From contig CANPHS010000012.1 of the NCBI GenBank assembly GCA_947573925.1, positions 1-32,898 of the forward strand: 32,898 nt of DNA. Reading direction: 5' to 3'. The notes beneath the pieces were generated by a model that saw only the letters and a program-made list of their open reading frames with translations, ran no database searches and was not told where the DNA came from. Position 1 is the stretch's first letter. Each line of letters starts with the position of its first letter. This DNA comes from an uncultured Enterorhabdus sp. (GTDB taxonomy: Bacteria; Actinomycetota; Coriobacteriia; Coriobacteriales; Eggerthellaceae). The position numbers and the translations under genes are program-made. Below are positions 22,495-30,250 of the stretch, piece by piece.

Positions 22495-23799
22495 ATGAAC
22501 AAAGACGCGCTGGTCGTGGGCTTGGCCCTGTTCGCCATGTTCTTCGGGGCGGGCAACCTCATCTTCCCGCCGTTCCTCGGCCTGGAATCGGGCTGGGAGT
22601 GGCCGCTGGGGCTGGCCTGCTTCGTCTTCGTGGACGTCGTCATCTCCTGCATCGGGGTCGTGGCCATCAACCGGGCCGGCGGCTCCATCCTCTCCATCGA
22701 GGGGGTGCTCGGCAAGCGGGCGGCCCTCGTGCTGAACACCGCGGCCATTTTGTGCACCGGCGTCATCATCGCGAGCCCGCGCACGGCGGCCACCACCTAC
22801 GAGATGTCCATCGCCCCCTTGCTCGGCGATTGGATCGGGCTTCTGCCCTTCTCCCTGCTGTTCTTCGCCGTGGTGCTGCTGTTCACCCTGCGGCCCACCC
22901 GCATCGTGGACATCGTGGGCAAGGTGCTCACCCCGGTGCTCGTGGCCGGCATCGTCATCATGGTGGTGGCGGGCATCGTGAACCCGCTCGGGCCCGTGAC
23001 GGCGCCGGAGACGGCCACGGTGGTGGCCGACGGCATATCGGCGGGCTACCAGACCATGGACATCCTGGCCGTGGTGGGCTTCGCCATCATCGTGCAGGAA
23101 TCGGTACGGGCCGCCGGCTACGCCGACGCGAAATCCCAGCTGTCGGTGACGGCCCGGGCAAGTCTCGTGGCCTGCGTGCTGCTGACGCTCGTCTACGGCG
23201 GCCTCACCTACCTGGGGGCCACGGCGGCCACGGTGGTGCCCCACGACGTGAACAACGCCACCCTCATCACCCTCATCACCGAGGCGCTCATGGGGCGCAC
23301 CGGGCTTATCGTGCTCGGCGTGGTGGTGGGCTTCGCCTGCCTCACCACGGCCGTGGGCCTGTGCGGCGCCACGGCGGCCTACCTCGAGCGCATCACCGGG
23401 CGCCGCGTGAGCTACCGGGCGGCGCTCATCGCCGTGGTGCTCATCGCGCTGGCCATCTGCAACCTGGGCCTCACCAACATCATCAACCTGGCGGCCCCGG
23501 TGCTGTCGGTCATCTGCCCGCCCTTCATGATCACCGTGGTGCTGCTGTTATTCCGCAGGCACATCAAGAGCACGTGGACCTTCAAGGGGGCGGCCCTTGC
23601 CGCCGTGACCGTGAGCCTCGTGCTCACCCTCCACGACCTCACCGGCGCCTTCGCCTTCGTGGAGGCCGCGCCCCTGTACACCTACGGTTTCAGCTGGCTT
23701 CCCTGGGCCCTGGCGGGTGCCGTTGTCGGGGCGCTGCTCGGACGCCGTTTCGACCGGCGGTCCCTGCCGTCCGGGGCCCGCGCCGTGGCCGAAAAATAG
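22495..23799 (+). CDS. brnQ: Branched-chain amino acid transporter, BrnQ (LIVCS) family
   Basis: A 434-residue inner-membrane symporter importing leucine, isoleucine and valine with sodium or protons. About twelve hydrophobic segments; the family signature LFAMFFGAGNLIFPPFLG lies at residues 10-27, and YQTMDILAVVGFAIIV is in the middle. The ATG at 22495 is preceded by GGGAGGA; the upstream in-frame ATG at 22441 overlaps a promoter-like sequence. It stands alone between the S51-like gene and the hydrogenase operon. Confidence 0.93.
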   Translation: MNKDALVVGLALFAMFFGAGNLIFPPFLGLESGWEWPLGLACFVFVDVVISCIGVVAINRAGGSILSIEGVLGKRAALVLNTAAILCTGVIIASPRTAATTYEMSIAPLLGDWIGLLPFSLLFFAVVLLFTLRPTRIVDIVGKVLTPVLVAGIVIMVVAGIVNPLGPVTAPETATVVADGISAGYQTMDILAVVGFAIIVQESVRAAGYADAKSQLSVTARASLVACVLLTLVYGGLTYLGATAATVVPHDVNNATLITLITEALMGRTGLIVLGVVVGFACLTTAVGLCGATAAYLERITGRRVSYRAALIAVVLIALAICNLGLTNIINLAAPVLSVICPPFMITVVLLLFRRHIKSTWTFKGAALAAVTVSLVLTLHDLTGAFAFVEAAPLYTYGFSWLPWALAGAVVGALLGRRFDRRSLPSGARAVAEK

Positions 23800-23974
23800 T
23801 GCACGTGCACAACTAACCTTACCCTTTTACCGAACAATAGCCCCTTCATCTGGGGGAGTGGGGGATGGCCGCCGCAGTTCTTTGCTATGGTAGAGCGAAG
23901 ATCAACTGGATCTCGCCTATGCGGGCGGTGCCATCGCCATGCAGGGCCGTACAGAAGGGTAAGGAGGACTCTGC

Positions 23975-25909
23975 ATGGAACTCAGCTTTGGACTGCTCGG
24001 TTTCCTCATCGTGTTCCCCCTGATCGTTGCCGCACTGCTGCTGGTCGTGCGGCAGGAGGCGCCGCGCCGGATCATCGTGATCGCGGCGGCCATCGTCATC
24101 GCGGTGGCGTCGATCGCGCTGGTGCTGGGGAACCTGGGAGCGTCGACGACGCTGTTCGCGCTTCAGAGCGAGGCGATCGATTTCGTCTGCACGGGCATCT
24201 CGGTGGCCATCGCCGCCGTCATCATCGGATTCGCCGTGCGCTACAAGAACCTGTGGGCCGGGCTGCTCGCCGCCGTCCAGATCGTCGGCACCCTGGTGCT
24301 GGAGTTCGTCTTCGCCCACGAGATCGAAGTGCCCTACGGGCTGTACTTCGACTCGCTCTCGCTGCTGATGACCTTCATCATCGGCGTGGTGGGCTCGGGC
24401 ATCTGCGTCTACGCCCTGGGCTACATGGAAGATTTCCAGGCCCATGAGCCCGAAGGGGCCGCCGACCGGCGCCCGCTGTTCTTCGCGCTCATGTTCGTCT
24501 TCCTGTCGGCCATGTACGTCATCGTGTTCTCCAACAACATGGAATGGATGTTCACCGGCTGGGAGGTCACCACGGTGTGCTCCTTCCTGCTCATCGGCTA
24601 CACCCGCACCGACGAGGCCATCGCCAACGCCTTCCGCCAGATCATCATGAACCTGGCCGGCGGCATCGGCTTTCTGGCGGCCCTCTATTCCTGCGCCCTC
24701 ACCGTGGGCACCTTCTCGTTCTTCGAGTTCCTGGCCATCGGCGTCAACAGCCCGGCCGTCGTGACCCTGGCCGTGACGGCCCTGGCCTTCGCCGGTATCA
24801 CGAAGGCGGCCCAGATGCCCTTCCAGACGTGGCTTCTGGGCGCCATGGTGGCCCCCACGCCGACCTCGGCGCTGCTGCACTCCTCCACCATGGTGAAGGC
24901 CGGCGTGTTCATGCTGGTGAAGCTGGCCCCGGTGCTGTCGGTGGCCCCGGCGCCGGCCATCATGGTCATGCTGGTGGGCGGCGTCACCTTCGCCCTGTGC
25001 TCGTTCATGGCCATCTCCCAGTCCAACGCCAAGCGCGTGCTGGCCTATTCCACCATCGCGAATTTGGGCCTCATCACCATGTGCGCCGGCGTGGGAAGCC
25101 CCGAGGCCGTGTGGGCCGCCTGCTTCCTCATCCTGTTCCACGCCATCGCCAAGTCGCTGCTGTTTTTGTGCGTCGGCACCGCCGAGCACCACATCGGCAG
25201 CCGCGACATCGAGGATATGGACCTTTTGTTTGACCGCATGCCGCGCCTGGCCCGCTTCATGATGCTCGGCATCATGGCCATGTTCATCGCGCCCTTCGGC
25301 ATGCTCATGGCCAAGTGGGCCACGCTCGTGTCCTTCGTGGACGCTCGCCAGGTGGCCCTCATCCTCATCCTGGCCTTCGGCAGCGCCGCCACCTTCATGT
25401 TCTGGGCCAAGTGGCTCGGGAAGCTTGCGGGCATCGCCGGCTCCCCCGAGAACGTGGAGGGCACGGTGAAGCCCACGGAATGGGCGGCGCTGCTGCTCAT
25501 GGCCTGCCTGCTGGTGCTCGCCTGCGTGTTCCTGCCGGTCATTTCCGCCGCGGTGGTGGAGCCCTACATCTTCACCACCTACGGCGCCCTCGGCCAGGAC
25601 ATCAGCGGCGACAACCTGTGGCTGGCCTCGCTGTGCACCGTCGTGGTGGTGGCCGTGCTGTTCGCCGGCGTGAACGGTCGCCAGAAGAGCCGCCGCGTGA
25701 ACGTGTACCTGGCCGGCATCAGCCGCGACAACGACTCCCGCTCCTTCCAGAACGCCCTGTCCGGCACCGCCGAGGCCAGCGTGCGCAACTGGTACATGGA
25801 AGCCATCTTCGGCGAGTCGCGCATCGCGCCGGTGGGCGTGGTGTTCAATTCGCTCATCATGGTGGTCGCGTTCGTGGTCGCCTTCGTCGTGACCCCCATC
25901 GTCTTCTAG
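23975..25909 (+). CDS. echA: Ech-type hydrogenase membrane subunit A (NuoL/HyfB-like antiporter subunit)
   Basis: A 644-residue membrane protein with about sixteen hydrophobic segments, related to complex I subunit NuoL and Mrp antiporters. It is expected to move protons or sodium ions as the hydrogenase turns over. Core signatures are WMFTGWEVTTVCSFLLIGY, ITKAAQMPFQTWLLGAMVAPTPTSALLHSSTMVKAG (residues about 270-310) and KRVLAYSTIANLGLI. AAGGAGG lies at 23961-23967 before the ATG. First gene of a six-gene run in the order known for Methanosarcina Ech hydrogenase; the next gene starts 13 bases after its stop. Confidence 0.9.
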   Translation: MELSFGLLGFLIVFPLIVAALLLVVRQEAPRRIIVIAAAIVIAVASIALVLGNLGASTTLFALQSEAIDFVCTGISVAIAAVIIGFAVRYKNLWAGLLAAVQIVGTLVLEFVFAHEIEVPYGLYFDSLSLLMTFIIGVVGSGICVYALGYMEDFQAHEPEGAADRRPLFFALMFVFLSAMYVIVFSNNMEWMFTGWEVTTVCSFLLIGYTRTDEAIANAFRQIIMNLAGGIGFLAALYSCALTVGTFSFFEFLAIGVNSPAVVTLAVTALAFAGITKAAQMPFQTWLLGAMVAPTPTSALLHSSTMVKAGVFMLVKLAPVLSVAPAPAIMVMLVGGVTFALCSFMAISQSNAKRVLAYSTIANLGLITMCAGVGSPEAVWAACFLILFHAIAKSLLFLCVGTAEHHIGSRDIEDMDLLFDRMPRLARFMMLGIMAMFIAPFGMLMAKWATLVSFVDARQVALILILAFGSAATFMFWAKWLGKLAGIAGSPENVEGTVKPTEWAALLLMACLLVLACVFLPVISAAVVEPYIFTTYGALGQDISGDNLWLASLCTVVVVAVLFAGVNGRQKSRRVNVYLAGISRDNDSRSFQNALSGTAEASVRNWYMEAIFGESRIAPVGVVFNSLIMVVAFVVAFVVTPIVF

Positions 25910-25922
25910 AAAGGAGCGTGCA

Positions 25923-26792
25923 ATGTCTCTCATCTCCACCCTCATCGGCACCCTCCTGTTCGCGCTCATCGCCCCGGCAGTGGGGTGCCTCCTCGCCGGC
26001 CTCGACCGCATCGTGAGCGCCCGCATGCAGGGCCGCGTGGGGCCGCCGCTTTTGCAGCCCTACTACGACGTCCGCAAGCTCTTCGAGAAGGAGCGCGCCA
26101 GCGTGAACTCCGTGGAGCGCGTCTACGTGGCCACGGCGCTGCTGTTCGCGCTGCTCGCCGGCGGCATCTTCTTCTCCGGCGGCAACCTGCTTTTGTGCGT
26201 GTTCGTCATCACGCTGTCGAGCCTGTTCTTCATCATGGCGGCCTACTCCACCCGCAGCCCCTACGCTGAGGTGGGCGCCGCCCGCGAGACGCTCCAGGTC
26301 ATGGCCTACGAGCCCATGGTGCTGCTCCTGGCCGTGGGCTTCTACCTGGCGGCCGGCACCTTCGACGTGGGCGACGTGCTCGCGCTCGACGCGCCGGTCA
26401 TCACCACCATCTGGCTGGTCTTCCTGGGCCTGCTGTTCATCCTGACCATCAAGCTGCGCAAGTCGCCCTTCGACCTGTCGATGTCGCACCACGCCCACCA
26501 GGAGATCGTGCGCGGCATGACCACCGAGATGAGCGGGCCGACGCTGGGCCTGGTGGAGATCATGCACTGGTGCGAGAACGTGCTGTTCCTCGGCTGGATC
26601 GGGATGTTCTTCGTGTGGGGCAACCCGCTGTCGATCATCCTGGCCGTGGCGGTGGTGCTGGCGGTCTACTTCCTCGAGATCTGGATCGACAACAACTTCG
26701 CGCGCGTGAAGTGGCAGCTCATGCTCAAGTCGGCCTGGGCGGTGGCGCTGGCCGCCGGCGGCGTGAACATCGCGTTCCTCGCGTTCCTGTAA
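25923..26792 (+). CDS. echB: Ech-type hydrogenase membrane subunit B (NuoH/HyfC-like)
   Basis: A 289-residue membrane protein of the NuoH/EchB family, which anchors the hydrophilic arm to the membrane and links redox change to ion movement. Typical features are GLDRIVSARMQGRVGPPLLQPYYDVRKLFEKE (residues 21-52), AAYSTRSPYAEVGAARETLQVMAYEP and LRKSPFDLSMSHHAHQEIVRG. AAAGGAG precedes the ATG. It is followed by the small subunit after 9 bases. Confidence 0.92.
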   Translation: MSLISTLIGTLLFALIAPAVGCLLAGLDRIVSARMQGRVGPPLLQPYYDVRKLFEKERASVNSVERVYVATALLFALLAGGIFFSGGNLLLCVFVITLSSLFFIMAAYSTRSPYAEVGAARETLQVMAYEPMVLLLAVGFYLAAGTFDVGDVLALDAPVITTIWLVFLGLLFILTIKLRKSPFDLSMSHHAHQEIVRGMTTEMSGPTLGLVEIMHWCENVLFLGWIGMFFVWGNPLSIILAVAVVLAVYFLEIWIDNNFARVKWQLMLKSAWAVALAAGGVNIAFLAFL

Positions 26793-26801
26793 GGAGGCAC
26801 C

Positions 26802-27245
26802 ATGGCTTTCGCATCGAAATCCCCCTGGGTGATCCACTACGACGGCTCGAGCTGCAACGGCTGCGACATCGAGGTCTTAGCGACGCTCTGCCCCGGCTTC
26901 GACGGCGAGCGGTTCGGCGTGGTGAACACGGGCAACCCCAAGCACGCCGACATCTTCCTCGTCACCGGGTCGGTCAACGAGCAGAACATCGGCGTCGTCC
27001 GCGAGATCTACGACCAGATGGTCGAGCCGAAGGTGGTCGTCGCATGCGGCATCTGCGCCTGCTCCGGCGGCATCTTCCACGACTGCTACAACGTCATCGG
27101 CGGGGTGGACAAGGCCATCCCCGTGGACGTGTACGCCCCGGGCTGCGCCGTGCGCCCCGAGCAGCTCATCGACGCCATCGTGGCCGGAGTGGCCAAGCTC
27201 GACGAGAAATCGGCGGCCCTCGCGGCCGCCCGGAAGGGAGCGTGA
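26802..27245 (+). CDS. echC: Ech-type [NiFe] hydrogenase small subunit (NuoB-like)
   Basis: A 147-residue iron-sulfur subunit carrying the proximal 4Fe-4S cluster that passes electrons to or from the nickel-iron site. Likely ligands are C18 and C21 (SSCNGCDIE), C85 (CGICACSGG) and C115 (APGCAVRPE). In most relatives the last motif is GCPPRPE; here the two prolines are Ala-Val. An additional pair, C82 and C87, flanks C85. Its stop TGA overlaps a GTG that could start the next gene, but a better-placed ATG lies at 27251. Confidence 0.93.
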   Translation: MAFASKSPWVIHYDGSSCNGCDIEVLATLCPGFDGERFGVVNTGNPKHADIFLVTGSVNEQNIGVVREIYDQMVEPKVVVACGICACSGGIFHDCYNVIGGVDKAIPVDVYAPGCAVRPEQLIDAIVAGVAKLDEKSAALAAARKGA

Positions 27246-27250
27246 GCGCG

Positions 27251-27991
27251 ATGACCGAGTTTTCCCAGGAATTCCGCGAAATCGCCTTGGGCGAGGTGCA
27301 CGATGTGGCCGCCGAGCGCCACGCCGCCGGCTGGCGCTACGTGCAGATCCTGGCCGTGAACACCGAGGCGGGCGTCGATCTGGTGTACTCCTACATGCTG
27401 GACGGCCTGTTGGAGAACGACGTGGTACGGGCCCTTCCGGCCGACGCCGTCGTGCCCTCCATCACCGATCTGTTCCTGGAGGCCTTCGTCTGCGAGAACG
27501 AGATCCACGACCTGTACGACGTGGCCATTCAGGACATCGCCATCGACTTCGGCGGCATGTTCTACCAGCTGTCGCAGAAAGCGCCCATGACCGTGGTGAG
27601 CCCCGAGCAGCTCGCGGCCCGCGAGAAGGCGAGGAAGGTGGTCGCGGCCAAGGCCGCCAAGGAGGCCGCTGCGAAGCAGGCCCCCGAGGCCGTCCCCGAC
27701 ACCGCCGCGCCTGCGGCCGGCCCCACCGAGGAGGAGATCCAGGCGAAGATCGCCGGGCTTCCCCCGGAGAAGGCCGCGAAGGTGCGGGCCGCCATGGAGG
27801 CCAAGGCCAAGAAGGCCGCGGTCGTCCCGGCAGCTGACGAAGCCCCCGCGGCGCCGAAGCCCGCGGGGCTTTCCGAGGAGGAGATTCAGGCCAAGATCGC
27901 CGGCCTCGACCCGGAGAAGGCCGCCAAAGTGCGGGCGGCCCTGGAAGCCAAGGCCGCCAAGGCCGCGAAGACGGAAGGGAAGGGGGAGTAG
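27251..27991 (+). CDS. echD: Ech-type hydrogenase subunit D (NuoC-like) with repeat-bearing extension
   Basis: A 246-residue protein. Residues 1-110 resemble the 30-kDa NuoC/EchD subunit (HAAGWRYVQILAVNTEAG, then FVCENEIHDLYDV and IAIDFGGMFYQLS). From about residue 115 it carries an Ala/Lys/Glu-rich tail with two near-identical 31-residue units at 160-190 and 209-239 (28 of 31 identical), each starting EEEIQAKIAGL and containing PEKAAKVRAA. Most EchD-like proteins end near the NuoC-like domain. The tail may be a helical linker or a docking element; its function is unknown. The ATG at 27251 is preferred to the GTG at 27242, which is too close to the GGGAG site. Confidence 0.85.
   Translation: MTEFSQEFREIALGEVHDVAAERHAAGWRYVQILAVNTEAGVDLVYSYMLDGLLENDVVRALPADAVVPSITDLFLEAFVCENEIHDLYDVAIQDIAIDFGGMFYQLSQKAPMTVVSPEQLAAREKARKVVAAKAAKEAAAKQAPEAVPDTAAPAAGPTEEEIQAKIAGLPPEKAAKVRAAMEAKAKKAAVVPAADEAPAAPKPAGLSEEEIQAKIAGLDPEKAAKVRAALEAKAAKAAKTEGKGE
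27728..27967 (+). repeat. Two in-frame 93-base repeats in echD
   Basis: Copies at 27728-27820 and 27875-27967, 147 bases apart, encode the 31-residue units that differ only at Pro/Asp, Met/Leu and Lys/Ala. The DNA copies differ at several synonymous sites, so the duplication is not very recent and the protein sequence has been conserved. Confidence 0.8.
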
Positions 27992-27992
27992 C

Positions 27993-29081
27993 ATGGGCAA
28001 GGCAACCGTCATTCCCTTCGGCCCGCAGCACCCGGTGCTGCCGGAGCCCCTGCATCTGGACCTCGTAGTGCAGGACGAGACCGTCGTGGACGTGCTCCCG
28101 CAGATCGGGTTCGTGCACCGCGGCCTTGAGAAGCTCGTGGAGACCCGCGACTACAACCAGTTCATCTACATCGCCGAGCGCATCTGCGGCATCTGCGCCA
28201 CGGGACACTCCGTGGGCTACGCGGAGACCGTGGAGTCCCTCATGGGCGTGGAGATTCCCAAGCGCGCCGAGTACCTGCGCGTCATCTGGCACGAGCTGTC
28301 CCGTGTGCACTCGCACCTTCTGTGGCTGGGACTCGCCGCCGACGCCTTCGGCTTCGAGTCCATGTTCATGCACTGCTGGCGCCTGCGCGAGCGTGTGCTC
28401 GACCTGTTCGAGAAGACCACCGGCGGCCGCGTCATCCTGTCCGTGGTGAAGGTGGGCGGCGTGGTCCGCGACATCGACGCCACCCAGATGGCCGAGATCG
28501 TCTCGGTGCTCGACGGCATCAAGGACGACTACACCAAGATCATGAACACCCTGCTCACCGACACCTCGGTGAAGAACCGCACCGTGGGCGTGGGCTACCT
28601 CTCCACCGAAGACGCGCAGGCCCTCTCCATGGTGGGCCCCTTCGCCCGGGCCTCGAATTTGCCCTACGATGTGCGCTCCTTCGGCAAGGGGGCCTACGGC
28701 GACCTGGCCGACTTCCAACCCATCACCGCCACCGAGGGCGATTGCTACGCCCGCGTGAAGGTGCGCTGCCTGGAGGTGCTCCAGTCCATCGAGATCATCA
28801 AGGAGCTGGCGGCGAAGATGCCCGCCGGCGACATCGAGGTGGCCGTGAAGGGGGCGCCCGCCGACGGGGCCCAGGCCTCCAACGTGCTGGAGCAGCCCCG
28901 CGGCGAGTGCTACTACTACGCCCGCGGCAACGGCACCAAGAACCTGGAGCGCATGCGCATCCGCACCCCAACCTCGCAGAACCTCGCCGGCATGACCGTG
29001 GCCCTGAAGGGCTGCGATTTGGCCGACGTGAACATGATCATCCTGACCATCGACCCCTGCATCAGCTGCACGGAAAGGTAG
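27993..29081 (+). CDS. echE: Ech-type [NiFe] hydrogenase large (catalytic) subunit
   Basis: A 362-residue catalytic subunit. Both nickel-binding cysteine pairs are present: C65 and C68 in ERICGICATGHS, and C356 and C359 in the terminal IDPCISCTER. It should therefore be a true hydrogenase, not a complex I NuoD, in which these cysteines are lost. The protein ends three residues after C359, so it lacks the C-terminal extension that a maturation protease removes in many [NiFe] hydrogenases. GGGGGAG overlaps the echD stop and serves as ribosome site. No hyp maturation genes are in the window. Confidence 0.95.
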   Translation: MGKATVIPFGPQHPVLPEPLHLDLVVQDETVVDVLPQIGFVHRGLEKLVETRDYNQFIYIAERICGICATGHSVGYAETVESLMGVEIPKRAEYLRVIWHELSRVHSHLLWLGLAADAFGFESMFMHCWRLRERVLDLFEKTTGGRVILSVVKVGGVVRDIDATQMAEIVSVLDGIKDDYTKIMNTLLTDTSVKNRTVGVGYLSTEDAQALSMVGPFARASNLPYDVRSFGKGAYGDLADFQPITATEGDCYARVKVRCLEVLQSIEIIKELAAKMPAGDIEVAVKGAPADGAQASNVLEQPRGECYYYARGNGTKNLERMRIRTPTSQNLAGMTVALKGCDLADVNMIILTIDPCISCTER

Positions 29082-29087
29082 GCCGCC

Positions 29088-29453
29088 ATGGGAAGCTTCA
29101 AACTGGGGGGCATGACCTTCGGGTCGCTGTTCAAAAAGCCGGAGACGCTGCTGTACCCCTTCGAGACCAAGACGCCGCCGGCGGGGCTCAAGGGCCACAT
29201 CGTCATCGACGCGAGCCGCTGCATCCTCTGCGGCATCTGCGCCAAGACCTGCCCGGCCGACGCCATCGCCGTGGAGAAGAAGGACCGCACCTGGGCCATC
29301 GACCCGTTCCGCTGCGTGCAGTGCGCTAGCTGTGTGCGGGCCTGCCCCAAGAGCTGCCTGACCATGGACCCGGCCTACACCCCCATTGCCACGGCCCAGT
29401 CTTGCACCGTGGTGGAGGTGCCCGATCCCAAGGCCGCGGTGACGGAATCGTAA
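29088..29453 (+). CDS. echF: Ech-type hydrogenase polyferredoxin subunit (NuoI-like)
   Basis: A 121-residue electron-transfer subunit with two 4Fe-4S cluster motifs: C45, C48, C51 and C55 (CILCGICAKTC) and C76, C79, C82 and C86 (CVQCASCVRAC). It would exchange electrons between soluble ferredoxin and the small subunit. Last gene of the operon, 6 bases after echE. Confidence 0.93.
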   Translation: MGSFKLGGMTFGSLFKKPETLLYPFETKTPPAGLKGHIVIDASRCILCGICAKTCPADAIAVEKKDRTWAIDPFRCVQCASCVRACPKSCLTMDPAYTPIATAQSCTVVEVPDPKAAVTES

Positions 29454-29504
29454 GGTAAAGTCCCCGTTAAGTTTCGTGGGGATGCTCTGATGAGCCCCGT
29501 GCTC

Positions 29505-29513
29505 TGGTAGAAT
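29505..29513 (+). promoter_or_regulatory. Extended -10 promoter ahead of pgsA
   Basis: CTGGTAGAAT contains the extended -10 form TGnTAGAAT, with TAGAAT at 29508-29513. No strong -35 is needed in this promoter type and none is clear. Transcription from here would run straight into the hairpin at 29532-29564. Confidence 0.5.
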
Positions 29514-29531
29514 TGCACAAGCTGGCATGAC

Positions 29532-29564
29532 AGTCCGGACTCCGCTGCGGGGTCCGGACTTTTT
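29532..29564 (+). terminator. Rho-independent terminator between ech and pgsA
   Basis: AGTCCGGAC (29532-29540) pairs perfectly with GTCCGGACT (29552-29560), loop GC-rich with further pairing, then TTTT making a run of five T. It probably ends the ech operon about 80 bases after echF. It lies downstream of the extended -10 and 20 bases before the pgsA start, so it could also attenuate pgsA. Confidence 0.85.
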
Positions 29565-29584
29565 GAGAAAGGGACGAGCGGCGG

Positions 29585-30250
29585 ATGGCTGAGCACGGGA
29601 CGCTGACGGGGGGAGCGCCGGAAGAGGTGTCCCACGAGATCTTCACCCTGGCCAACGTGGTGTCCTTCGTGCGCCTGCTCATGGTGCCCCTGTACCTGTT
29701 CCTGCTGCTCGCGGGCCAGAACCTGGCCGCCACCCTCGTGTTTGCCACGGCGGCGGCCACTGACTTCCTCGACGGGCAGATCGCCCGGCGCACCCACACG
29801 GTCACGCGCCTCGGGCAGCTGCTCGACCCGGCCATCGACCGCATCCTCATGATCACCGGTGTGCTCGGCGTGTTCCTCGTCGGCCGCATTCCTTTGTGGG
29901 TCATCGTCGTCGTGGTGGTGCGCGACGCCTATCTGCTCATCGGCGGCGGCTGGCTCATCTCGCGCTATCAGATCCGCGTCCCCGTGGTGTACCCCGGGAA
30001 GTTCGCCACCACGTTTCTGTTCATCGGCTTCTCGGGGCTGCTGCTCAACTGGCCCCTCATCCCCGGCCTTGCCTGGTGCGATTGGGCCTGGCTTCCCGGT
30101 TTCAACGGGGCGCCGGTGTCCTGGGGCATCTGGTTCATCTACGCCGGTCTCGTGCTCTCCCTCGGCGTGACCGTATACTACTCGGTGTCCGCCGCGCGAC
30201 AGCTGAAGGAGGCCCGCTCCCGCGAGGGGGTGCCCCATGGCCGCGCCTAA
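29585..30250 (+). CDS. pgsA: CDP-alcohol phosphatidyltransferase (PgsA-like)
   Basis: A 221-residue membrane enzyme that moves a phosphatidyl group from CDP-diacylglycerol to an alcohol, most likely glycerol 3-phosphate for phosphatidylglycerol synthesis. The full family motif is present: D60, D63, G64, A67, R68, G77, D81 and D85 (TDFLDGQIAR through GQLLDPAIDR). Five or six hydrophobic segments follow the expected pattern. Phosphatidylserine or inositol synthases of the same family cannot be excluded. An AAAGGGA lies about 12 bases before the ATG, further than usual. Its end overlaps the VanW gene by 14 bases. Confidence 0.88.
   Translation: MAEHGTLTGGAPEEVSHEIFTLANVVSFVRLLMVPLYLFLLLAGQNLAATLVFATAAATDFLDGQIARRTHTVTRLGQLLDPAIDRILMITGVLGVFLVGRIPLWVIVVVVVRDAYLLIGGGWLISRYQIRVPVVYPGKFATTFLFIGFSGLLLNWPLIPGLAWCDWAWLPGFNGAPVSWGIWFIYAGLVLSLGVTVYYSVSAARQLKEARSREGVPHGRA

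Noticed and set aside
27728-27967. Repeats in echD as a mobile element or CRISPR
   Set aside because: Only two copies, in frame, with synonymous differences; they are a protein repeat.
26570-27991. A long plus-strand frame joining sequence within echB and echC to echD
   Set aside because: The first part is an off-frame reading of echB and echC; the real gene begins at the ATG at 27251.
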